This document shows, one piece after another, positions 1 through 4,544 of a DNA stretch of 6,275 bases. The DNA lies in assembly GCA_963521545.1 (NCBI GenBank), contig CAUQVP010000096.1, forward strand, positions 1 through 6,275, in the 5' to 3' direction. The first letter of the stretch is position 1. Every line of letters begins with the position of its first letter. The notes below the pieces were generated by a model. That model was given only the letters and a program-made list of their open reading frames with translations, was not told the origin of the DNA and did not search any database. The DNA is from JABCPE02 sp963521545 (GTDB lineage Bacteria; Bacteroidota; Bacteroidia; Flavobacteriales; Weeksellaceae). A program made the position numbers and the translations under genes.

Positions 1-384
1 AGAGGAGAAGCTGGAGATAATGTTGGTCTATTGTTGAGAGGTATCGAGAAAACTGATATCAGAAGAGGTATGGTTATCGCTAAACAAGGATCTGTAACTC
101 CACACAAAAAATTCAAAGCAGAGGTTTATATCCTTTCTAAAGAAGAAGGAGGAAGACACACTCCATTCCACAACAAATATCGTCCTCAGTTCTATGTAAG
201 AACAACGGATGTTACAGGTGAAATCTTCTTGCCAGATGGTGTAGAAATGGTAATGCCTGGTGATAACTTGACTATTACAGTAGAATTGTTACAACCAATC
301 GCTCTTAATGTAGGTCTTAGATTTGCGATTAGAGAAGGAGGTAGAACAGTAGGTGCTGGTCAGGTAACTGAAATTTTAGACTAA
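1..384 (+). CDS. tuf: Elongation factor Tu, C-terminal part (5' end outside window)
   Basis: EF-Tu is the cytoplasmic GTPase that brings aminoacyl-tRNA to the ribosomal A site. Reading from base 1 gives 127 codons of an open frame that continues upstream and ends in TAA at 382-384. The first residues, RGEAGDNVGLLLRGIE, are the end of domain 2. Domain 3 follows, with the family signatures GGRHTPF, YRPQFYVRTTDVTG, MVMPGDN and the terminal FAIREGGRTVGAGQVTEILD. The G domain lies outside the window. The TTG at 31 is an internal leucine codon, not a start. No frameshift or odd residue is seen. It is followed 14 bases later by a strong hairpin terminator and then by tRNA-Trp, the usual tuf–trnW–secE–nusG arrangement. 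Identity is effectively certain; whether the genome has a second tuf copy cannot be seen. Confidence 0.98.
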   Translation, partial: RGEAGDNVGLLLRGIEKTDIRRGMVIAKQGSVTPHKKFKAEVYILSKEEGGRHTPFHNKYRPQFYVRTTDVTGEIFLPDGVEMVMPGDNLTITVELLQPIALNVGLRFAIREGGRTVGAGQVTEILD

Positions 385-398
385 TCATTTAGTATAAT

Positions 399-436
399 AA
401 AGTTTTCCCGAAAGGGATCTTTCGGGAAAACTTTTT
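399..436 (+). terminator. Rho-independent terminator after tuf
   Basis: A perfect 15-bp inverted repeat (399-413 with 420-434) gains a 16th G-C pair (414/419), leaving a GGAT tetraloop. It is followed by TT and then A/T-rich sequence. The arms begin with AAAG and end with CTTT, so part of the U-tract lies within the stem. It sits 14 bases after the tuf stop and only 17 bases before tRNA-Trp, so it should end or strongly reduce tuf transcription before the tRNA. Confidence 0.9.
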
Positions 437-443
437 AAATTTA
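436..443 (+). promoter_or_regulatory. Possible -7 element for the tRNA-Trp–secE–nusG unit
   Basis: TAAATTTA matches the Bacteroidota -7 consensus TAnnTTTG at all fixed positions but the last. It begins in the T tail of the tuf terminator, and would start transcription at about 448-452, just ahead of the tRNA at 454. No TTG/TTTG -33 element is found at the right distance, because the upstream bases are the terminator stem. The call rests mainly on the need for a promoter between a strong terminator and the tRNA; the alternative is readthrough from tuf. Confidence 0.25.
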
Positions 444-453
444 AAATTAAACT

Positions 454-524
454 ACGGGCATCGTCCAATGGTAGGATACCGGTCTCCAAAACCGTTGATC
501 TGGGTTCGAATCCTAGTGCCCGTG
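454..524 (+). tRNA. trnW: tRNA-Trp (anticodon CCA)
   Basis: The cloverleaf can be folded by hand. The acceptor stem is ACGGGCA (454-460) with TGCCCGT (517-523), 7 of 7 pairs. The D stem is GTCC/GGAT. The anticodon stem CCGGT/ACCGT has four pairs and one outer C·T mismatch. The seven-base loop CTCCAAA places the anticodon CCA, reading UGG (Trp). The T stem CTGGG/CCTAG encloses the loop TTCGAAT. The discriminator base is G524, as is normal for bacterial tRNA-Trp. The 3' CCA is not encoded (G is followed by CAA), so it must be added by the CCA-adding enzyme. The gene lies between tuf and secE, its usual place in Bacteroidota, and is probably cut from a longer transcript. Confidence 0.97.
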
Positions 525-531
525 CAAATTT

Positions 532-588
532 AGACTAAGGTATATTTTATTTATTGTGTAATCATAGATGGGATTTCCTTAGTTTTTT
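532..588 (+). terminator. Weak long-loop hairpin with T-run between tRNA-Trp and secE
   Basis: AGACTAAGG (532-540) can pair with CCTTAGTTT (577-585), giving 9 pairs including one G·U, and six T's run over 583-588. The 36-base loop is A/T-rich without an obvious inner stem. It could act as a leaky terminator or as a processing structure that separates the tRNA from the secE–nusG message. It is much weaker than the other three hairpins in the window. The same bases can also be read as a promoter (TTG at 554-556 and TAGTTTTT at 580-587, 23 bases apart), so its role is open. Confidence 0.35.
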
Positions 589-605
589 CTTATTGGTGAT
601 ATATT

Positions 606-809
606 ATGAGTTTAATAAGTTTTGTTAAAGATTCTTTTTTAGAGTTTAGAGAAAAGGTTGAATGGCTGAAGTGGAAAGAATTGCAGTCTTCTGCAGTTAT
701 TGTGGCTGTATCTACATTAATACTAGCCTTGTTTACATTTGGGGTAGATAGCCTTTTTAGTATATCAATCAAGAATTTGTATTCGTTGTTTATAGGATTT
801 TTCAACTAA
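606..809 (+). CDS. secE: Preprotein translocase subunit SecE
   Basis: SecE clamps and stabilises SecY in the inner-membrane SecYEG channel that exports unfolded proteins. This 67-residue protein has the short single-span form found in most bacteria outside the enterobacteria. An amphipathic N-terminal helix (about residues 5-25) carries the conserved pattern of acidic, basic and Trp residues (FLEFREKVEWLKW). One membrane segment follows at about residues 28-50 (SSAVIVAVSTLILALFTFGV), then a short C-terminal tail. Sequence divergence is high in this family, so position is strong support: it lies between tRNA-Trp and nusG, and nusG starts 10 bases after its stop, implying co-transcription. The ATG at 606 gives the standard N terminus. 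No Shine-Dalgarno sequence precedes it. Confidence 0.95.
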   Translation: MSLISFVKDSFLEFREKVEWLKWKELQSSAVIVAVSTLILALFTFGVDSLFSISIKNLYSLFIGFFN

Positions 810-819
810 AATATTTCTC

Positions 820-1362
820 ATGGAAGATTTAAAATGGTATGTGCTGAAAGCCGTTAGTGGTCAGGAAAATAAAGTAAAATCCTATATAGAAACTGAAGTT
901 AGAAGATTAGGGTATGAGTCTTTTGTTACTCAAGTTGTGATTCCTACAGAAAAGGTAGCACAGATGAAAAATGGAAAGAAAGTCTTTAAGGAAAGACCTT
1001 ATTATCCAGGATACCTTATGGTAGAGGCTAATCTTATGGGGGAGATTCCACACATGATTAAGAATATACCAGGGGTTATTTCATTTTTGAGTTTGACAAA
1101 AGGGGGAGATCCTGTTCCTATGAGACCTACGGAAGTTAATAGAATGCTAGGTAAAATAGATGAACTTTCTGAATTCGCGGTGGATGTAGAGATCCCTTTT
1201 GTTGTAGGAGAAAATGTGAAAGTTATAGATGGGCCATTTAACGGATTCAATGGTTCTATTGAGAAAATCCATGAAGATAAGAAGAAATTAGAAGTTAAAG
1301 TTAGAATATTTGGAAGGGAAACTCCATTAGAACTAAGCTATATGCAAGTAGAAAAACTTTAA
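820..1362 (+). CDS. nusG: Transcription termination/antitermination factor NusG
   Basis: NusG binds RNA polymerase through its N-terminal domain and, through its KOW domain, contacts Rho or ribosomal protein S10, linking transcription to translation or termination. The 180 residues match the family's usual length. The NGN domain (about residues 4-110) shows WYVLKAVSGQENKV at 6-19 and the hallmark RPYYPGYLMV at 59-68, followed by GVISFL. The KOW domain (about 126-180) contains FVVGENVKVIDGPFNGFNG and ends in MQVEKL. The spacing to secE (10 bases) suggests one transcript. A hairpin terminator begins 10 bases after the stop, so secE–nusG is separated from the ribosomal protein unit downstream. 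The ATG at 820 gives the expected N terminus. No upstream Shine-Dalgarno sequence is visible and nothing is missing. Confidence 0.98.
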   Translation: MEDLKWYVLKAVSGQENKVKSYIETEVRRLGYESFVTQVVIPTEKVAQMKNGKKVFKERPYYPGYLMVEANLMGEIPHMIKNIPGVISFLSLTKGGDPVPMRPTEVNRMLGKIDELSEFAVDVEIPFVVGENVKVIDGPFNGFNGSIEKIHEDKKKLEVKVRIFGRETPLELSYMQVEKL

Positions 1363-1372
1363 TTAAAATATG

Positions 1373-1397
1373 ACCACTCTTTTTAGGGTGGTTTTTT
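1373..1397 (+). terminator. Rho-independent terminator after nusG
   Basis: ACCACTCT (1373-1380) pairs with AGGGTGGT (1385-1392), giving 8 pairs with one T·G wobble around a TTTT tetraloop, followed by a run of T's to 1397. It lies just after the nusG stop and marks the end of the tRNA-Trp–secE–nusG transcript, so rplK must have its own promoter. Confidence 0.85.
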
Positions 1398-1428
1398 ATT
1401 GATATTTAGAATAAAAAGTAAATTTATT

Positions 1429-1459
1429 TTTGTAGATAAGAAATAAATTTATAATTTTG
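1429..1459 (+). promoter_or_regulatory. Bacteroidota-type promoter of the rplK–rplL unit
   Basis: The -7 element TAATTTTG (1452-1459) matches the Bacteroidota consensus TAnnTTTG at every fixed position. A TTTG -33 element lies at 1429-1432. The 19-base spacer is inside the known 17-23 range for flavobacteria. The site lies between the nusG terminator and rplK, in an A/T-rich stretch. The expected start of transcription is about 1464-1468, which gives a leader of about 110 nt. This is the best-supported promoter in the window. Confidence 0.8.
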
Positions 1460-1463
1460 CAGT

Positions 1464-1574
1464 CCGTAAATGGAGTTGAAATGTTCAGGTGAGAAGGATA
1501 TTTCATCAATTCATTTACAGATTTATAAAATGCTTCCACATTTTTATATTTTTAATTTATTTTAATAAAGAAAC
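1464..1574 (+). promoter_or_regulatory. Structured 5' leader of the L11–L1–L10–L12 mRNA
   Basis: At the predicted 5' end of the transcript, 1466-1479 can pair with 1506-1518. Nine continuous pairs (one G·T), a bulged G at 1475 and four more pairs make 13 pairs in all, around a loop of 26 bases that contains GGTGAGAAGG. An outer C1464-G1520 pair is possible across one mismatch. The remaining bases to the ATG are A/T-rich and unpaired, with no Shine-Dalgarno sequence. In many bacteria L1 represses this operon by binding a leader that mimics its 23S rRNA site. The string TTGAAAT at the bulge (1476-1482) resembles the L1 site of E. coli 23S rRNA as I remember it. The stem is seen; the regulatory role is inferred. 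Confidence 0.5.
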
Positions 1575-2015
1575 ATGGCAAAGAAAGTCTTTAAAATGGT
1601 AAAACTTCAAGTGAAAGGAGGGGCAGCAAACCCTTCTCCACCAGTAGGTCCAGCATTGGGTTCTGCAGGGGTGAACATTATGGAGTTTTGTAAACAATTT
1701 AATGGAAGAACGCAAGATAAGCCAGGTCAAATCCTTCCTGTAGTAATTACAGTTTATGAGGATAAATCTTTCGAATTTATCATTAAAACACCTCCAGCAG
1801 CGGTTCAGCTTTTAGAGGCGTCTAAGGTAAAGAAAGGATCTGGGGAGCCTAACAGAAACAAAGTAGGTTCTGTAACTTGGGAGCAAGTACAAAAAATCGC
1901 TGAAGATAAAATGGCAGATCTTAACTGCTTTACACTAGATTCAGCTTTGAGTATGGTTGCTGGTACAGCAAGATCAATGGGATTAAAAGTAACAGGAACG
2001 AAACCTAACGCTTAA
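1575..2015 (+). CDS. rplK: 50S ribosomal protein L11
   Basis: L11 forms, with L10 and 23S rRNA helices 43/44, the stalk base where EF-Tu, EF-G and release factors bind; it is also needed for RelA activation. The 146 residues are a normal length. The N-terminal domain (1-74) has KGGAANPSPPVGPALGSAGVNI with the Pro residues (22, 23, 26) that contact thiostrepton-type antibiotics. The C-terminal rRNA-binding domain (75-146) contains TPPAA, the basic loop KVKKGSGEPNRNKVG and LDSALSMVAGTARSMGL. The ATG at 1575 gives the usual MAKK start and is the first gene after the promoter and leader. The gap to rplA is 10 bases. No truncation or unusual change is seen. Confidence 0.99.
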   Translation: MAKKVFKMVKLQVKGGAANPSPPVGPALGSAGVNIMEFCKQFNGRTQDKPGQILPVVITVYEDKSFEFIIKTPPAAVQLLEASKVKKGSGEPNRNKVGSVTWEQVQKIAEDKMADLNCFTLDSALSMVAGTARSMGLKVTGTKPNA

Positions 2016-2025
2016 AAATTAAGGA

Positions 2026-2718
2026 ATGGCAAAATTAACTAAAAAGCAAAAGGAAGCTGTAGCTAAGCTAGAAAAAAATAAGGCATATAGCCTTGAAGAA
2101 GCTTCAGCCTTAGTAAAAGAAGTAAATACAGCAAAATTTGATGCTTCTGTAGATATCGCTGTGAGATTAGGTGTAGATCCTCGTAAAGCTAATCAAATGG
2201 TAAGAGGCGTAGTTTCTCTTCCTCATGGAACGGGTAAAGACATCCGTGTATTGGCTTTGGTTACTCCTGATAAAGAAGCAGAAGCAAAAGCTGCTGGTGC
2301 TGACCATGTAGGTCTAGATGAGTACTTAGAAAAAATCAAAAACGGTTGGACAGATGTAGATGTTATTGTTACTATGCCAGCTGTAATGGGTAAACTAGGT
2401 CCATTGGGTAGAGTATTGGGTCCAAGAGGTCTAATGCCAAACCCTAAGTCTGGAACAGTTACTATGGAAGTAGGTAAAGCAGTAGCAGAGGTGAAATCAG
2501 GTAAAATTGATTTCAAAGTGGATAAATATGGTATTGTACATGCAGGTATTGGTAAAGTATCTTTCGATGCAGATAAGATTAGAGAAAATGCCCAAGAGCT
2601 TATTCAGGCTTTAATCAAATTAAAACCAACTGCAGCAAAAGGAACTTATGTGAAGAGTATTTACCTTTCTTCTACAATGAGTCCAGGTATTGCTATCGAT
2701 ACTAAATCTGTAAACTAA
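2026..2718 (+). CDS. rplA: 50S ribosomal protein L1
   Basis: L1 is the mobile stalk protein that helps release deacylated tRNA from the E site; in many bacteria it also represses its own operon by binding the mRNA leader. The 230 residues are the normal length. The protein has the expected two-domain layout: domain I is made from both ends of the chain and domain II from the middle (about 70-160). The L1 signature GRVLGPRGLMPNPKSGTV sits at 128-145, and the C-terminal rRNA-contact region includes YLSSTMSPG at 213-221. The neighbours are L11 (10 bases upstream) and L10 (13 bases downstream), so translation is probably coupled. AAGGA directly abuts the ATG, too close to serve as a ribosome-binding site. 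Confidence 0.99.
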   Translation: MAKLTKKQKEAVAKLEKNKAYSLEEASALVKEVNTAKFDASVDIAVRLGVDPRKANQMVRGVVSLPHGTGKDIRVLALVTPDKEAEAKAAGADHVGLDEYLEKIKNGWTDVDVIVTMPAVMGKLGPLGRVLGPRGLMPNPKSGTVTMEVGKAVAEVKSGKIDFKVDKYGIVHAGIGKVSFDADKIRENAQELIQALIKLKPTAAKGTYVKSIYLSSTMSPGIAIDTKSVN

Positions 2719-2731
2719 AATCTGAAAGACA

Positions 2732-3292
2732 ATGACAAAAGAAGAAAAAGTATTAGTAATACAAGAATTAAAAGAATTGTTACAAGATGCCAAAGTGGTT
2801 TATGTAGCAAATCTTGAAGGAATGAATGCTGCTGCTACTTCAGATTTTAGAAGACAAGCATTTAAAAGTAATGTTACGCTTAGAGTTGTAAAAAATACAT
2901 TACTTCAAAAAGCGATGGAACAAGTGGAGGGAGTAGATTACTCAGAAATGTTCTCTACATTCAAAGGAAACTCTGCATTGATGATAGCAGAAGTAGCAAA
3001 TGCTCCTGCGAAACTTATCAAGAATTTCAGAAAGAATGGAGCATTCCCTGCTTTGAAATCAGCTTATTTGCAAGAAACTTTCTATATTGGTGATGACCAG
3101 TTAGATACTCTAGCAAACATCAAGTCTAGAGAAGAGATGATCGGAGAAATCATAGGATTGCTTCAGTCTCCAATCAGAAACTTGATTTCTGCATTGCAAA
3201 ACAAACCAGAGGTTGCAGAAGCGAAAGCAGAAGCTCCTGTGGCAGAAGAACCAAAACAAGAAGAGCCTGCTTCTGAAGAAGGAGCAGAGTAA
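2732..3292 (+). CDS. rplJ: 50S ribosomal protein L10 with a Glu/Ala/Pro-rich tail
   Basis: L10 anchors the L7/L12 dimers to the ribosome through its C-terminal helix. The globular N-terminal domain (about 1-135) has the family patterns VVYVANLEGMNAAATSDFRR, LRVVKNTLL and TFKGNSALMI. The helix that carries L12 dimers is about 133-156 (REEMIGEIIGLLQSPIRNLISAL). At 186 residues it is longer than the common 165-175. The extra part, residues 157-186, is a low-complexity tail rich in Glu, Ala and Pro with a few Lys (for example VAEEPKQEEPASEEGAE), probably disordered. The gap to rplA is 13 bases, too short for the separate L10 leader known upstream of rplJ in enterobacteria, so control is likely at the rplK leader. 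The rplL start follows 76 bases after the stop. Identity is secure. Confidence 0.97.
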   Translation: MTKEEKVLVIQELKELLQDAKVVYVANLEGMNAAATSDFRRQAFKSNVTLRVVKNTLLQKAMEQVEGVDYSEMFSTFKGNSALMIAEVANAPAKLIKNFRKNGAFPALKSAYLQETFYIGDDQLDTLANIKSREEMIGEIIGLLQSPIRNLISALQNKPEVAEAKAEAPVAEEPKQEEPASEEGAE

Positions 3293-3368
3293 TTTTGGGA
3301 CTTTGCTGAGTAAAATAGACACTCAATAAAATTTAAATAAATCGTTCAACAATTAAAACATTAGAAAA

Positions 3369-3740
3369 ATGTCAGATTTAAAAAAATTAGCGGAAACGCT
3401 TGTTAACTTAACAGTAAAAGATGTAAATGAATTAGCTACTATTCTTAAAGAAGAGTACGGAATCGAGCCAGCTGCTGCTGCAGTAGTAGTATCTGGTGCT
3501 GCTGGTGGAGGTGCTGCAGCTGAGGAAAAATCAGAATTTGATGTAATCCTTAAAAATGCAGGTGCTTCTAAATTAGCTGTAGTTAAGTTAGTTAAAGACT
3601 TAACAGGTGCTGGTCTTAAAGAAGCTAAAGACATCGTAGATGGTGCTCCAGCTCCAGTAAAAACAGGAGTTCCAAAAGACGAAGCAGAAGCTCTTAAAAA
3701 GCAATTAGAAGAAGCTGGTGCTGAAGTAGAATTGAAGTAA
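3369..3740 (+). CDS. rplL: 50S ribosomal protein L7/L12
   Basis: L7/L12 is the multicopy stalk protein that recruits and activates the translational GTPases. The 123 residues are standard. The N-terminal dimerisation and L10-binding domain covers about 1-32, the Ala/Gly/Val-rich flexible hinge about 33-52, and the C-terminal factor-binding domain 55-123. The last carries EFDVILKNAGASKLAVVKLVKDLTGAGLKEAKDIVD and ends in EEAGAEVELK. The ATG at 3369 follows an A-rich stretch, as is common for highly expressed Bacteroidota genes. It is the last gene of its unit: a 14-bp hairpin starts 20 bases after the stop, and the next gene lies on the other strand. In most bacteria rpoB follows rplL; here it does not. 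Confidence 0.99.
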   Translation: MSDLKKLAETLVNLTVKDVNELATILKEEYGIEPAAAAVVVSGAAGGGAAAEEKSEFDVILKNAGASKLAVVKLVKDLTGAGLKEAKDIVDGAPAPVKTGVPKDEAEALKKQLEEAGAEVELK

Positions 3741-3760
3741 TTATTAAATTACAATAACTA

Positions 3761-3796
3761 AAAAAGCTGTTTCATTTTGAAACAGCTTTTTATTTT
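3761..3796. terminator. Bidirectional terminator between rplL and the dedA-family gene
   Basis: AAAAAGCTGTTTCA (3761-3774) and TGAAACAGCTTTTT (3778-3791) form a perfect 14-bp stem with a three-base TTT loop. On the + strand it ends in a T tract (3787-3791) continued by TATTTTT. On the - strand the stem also ends in six T's (complement of 3760-3765). It lies between two convergent genes and can serve both: 20 bases after rplL, and about 47 bases past the stop of the dedA-family gene. Confidence 0.9.
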
Positions 3797-3837
3797 TTTA
3801 CTAATCGAGAATAAATCTAAAAAGTATTTTAAAAGTT

Positions 3838-4491
3838 TTATTTTTTAAGAGCTTTGATCAGAACAGGAGCTGTTGTTACTACAATCAGTCCAATGATAAT
3901 ATATTCCAAATGTTTTTTCAAATCAATTCCGAACTGGTCGATAAAAAGTTTATCCAAATAATGTCCCGCAAAAATTAGTGAAAAAGACCATAAAAATCCA
4001 CCTATAATATTATATAAAAAGAATTTTTTGCTATCCATTTTCACTATGCCTGCTACAATAGGAGCAAAGGTTCTAATCATGGGTAAAAATCTCGCAATAA
4101 TAATAGCCATAGCTCCATTTTCTTCATAAAACTGTTGGGCTTTTAGCAGATAACTTCTTTTAAAGAAAAAAGATTCTTTCTTATGATAAAGTTTCTGACC
4201 GCTTTTTGAGCCAAACCAATAACCTACTGAATCTCCGAGAATGGCAGCAATACCCACAGTAGCAGCTAAAATAGCAGTATTGAGAAGGTCACTCCCTGTT
4301 TCTCCAAAAGTTTCGCTGATAATCGTGGTGGAATAAATTCCAGAAATAAACAATAAACTATCCCCAGGCAGGAAGAATCCAAAGAATAATCCCGATTCTG
4401 CAAATACGATGAGAAGCACCAGCCAAAAACCGCCCAATTTAATGTAAAATTCGGGGTTTACTAAATCTTTCCAACTTTCAAAATGTTCCAT
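3838..4491 (-). CDS. DedA family (VTT domain) inner-membrane protein
   Basis: DedA proteins are multi-span inner-membrane proteins. Some members (such as Bacillus UptA) recycle undecaprenyl phosphate across the membrane, and E. coli YqjA/YghB are linked to proton-dependent transport. The 217 residues show hydrophobic segments at about 20-50, 72-93, 127-150, 158-176 and 196-213. The family motif AESGLFFGFFLPGDSLLF (31-48) includes E32 and D44, and ARFLPMIRTFAPIVAG (133-148) includes R134 and R140. The 12- and 6-residue spacings equal those of the four essential E/D/R/R residues of E. coli YqjA. GDSVGYWFGSKSG (86-98) is a further family motif. It starts 53 bases after prfB on the same strand and has a possible -7 element of its own. 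Which lipid or ion it moves cannot be told from sequence, so no symbol is given. Confidence 0.93.
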   Translation of the reverse strand: MEHFESWKDLVNPEFYIKLGGFWLVLLIVFAESGLFFGFFLPGDSLLFISGIYSTTIISETFGETGSDLLNTAILAATVGIAAILGDSVGYWFGSKSGQKLYHKKESFFFKRSYLLKAQQFYEENGAMAIIIARFLPMIRTFAPIVAGIVKMDSKKFFLYNIIGGFLWSFSLIFAGHYLDKLFIDQFGIDLKKHLEYIIIGLIVVTTAPVLIKALKK

Positions 4492-4507
4492 AAAATCTAA
4501 TAATCAA

Positions 4508-4515
4508 CAAAGATA
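4508..4515 (-). promoter_or_regulatory. Possible -7 promoter element of the dedA-family gene
   Basis: On the - strand these bases read TATCTTTG, a full match to TAnnTTTG, lying 16 bases upstream of the ATG in the 53-base gap after prfB. No TTG-type -33 element is found at 17-23 bases. Initiation here would leave a leader of only about 10 bases. The position, between genes and just ahead of a start, supports it; the missing -33 element and possible co-transcription with prfB weaken it. Confidence 0.4.
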
Positions 4516-4544
4516 ATTTATTTAAGAATATCAGCGGTAAAATT

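Noticed and set aside
31..33. TTG that could be read as the start of a short protein
   Set aside because: The frame is open from base 1 and encodes EF-Tu before this codon, so TTG is an internal leucine.
525..527. Encoded CCA end of tRNA-Trp
   Set aside because: After the discriminator G524 the sequence is CAA, so the CCA end is not encoded.
2021..2025. AAGGA as a Shine-Dalgarno site for rplA
   Set aside because: It touches the ATG with no spacer, and none of the other genes has such a site, as expected in Bacteroidota.
2223..2516. 97-codon - strand frame inside rplA, with similar ones inside nusG, rplJ and rplL
   Set aside because: All lie antisense to highly conserved genes and have low-complexity products, as expected from mirrored codon bias.
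2719..2731. Separate L10 leader RNA before rplJ
   Set aside because: The gap is only 13 bases, too short for the kink-turn leader known in enterobacteria and Firmicutes.
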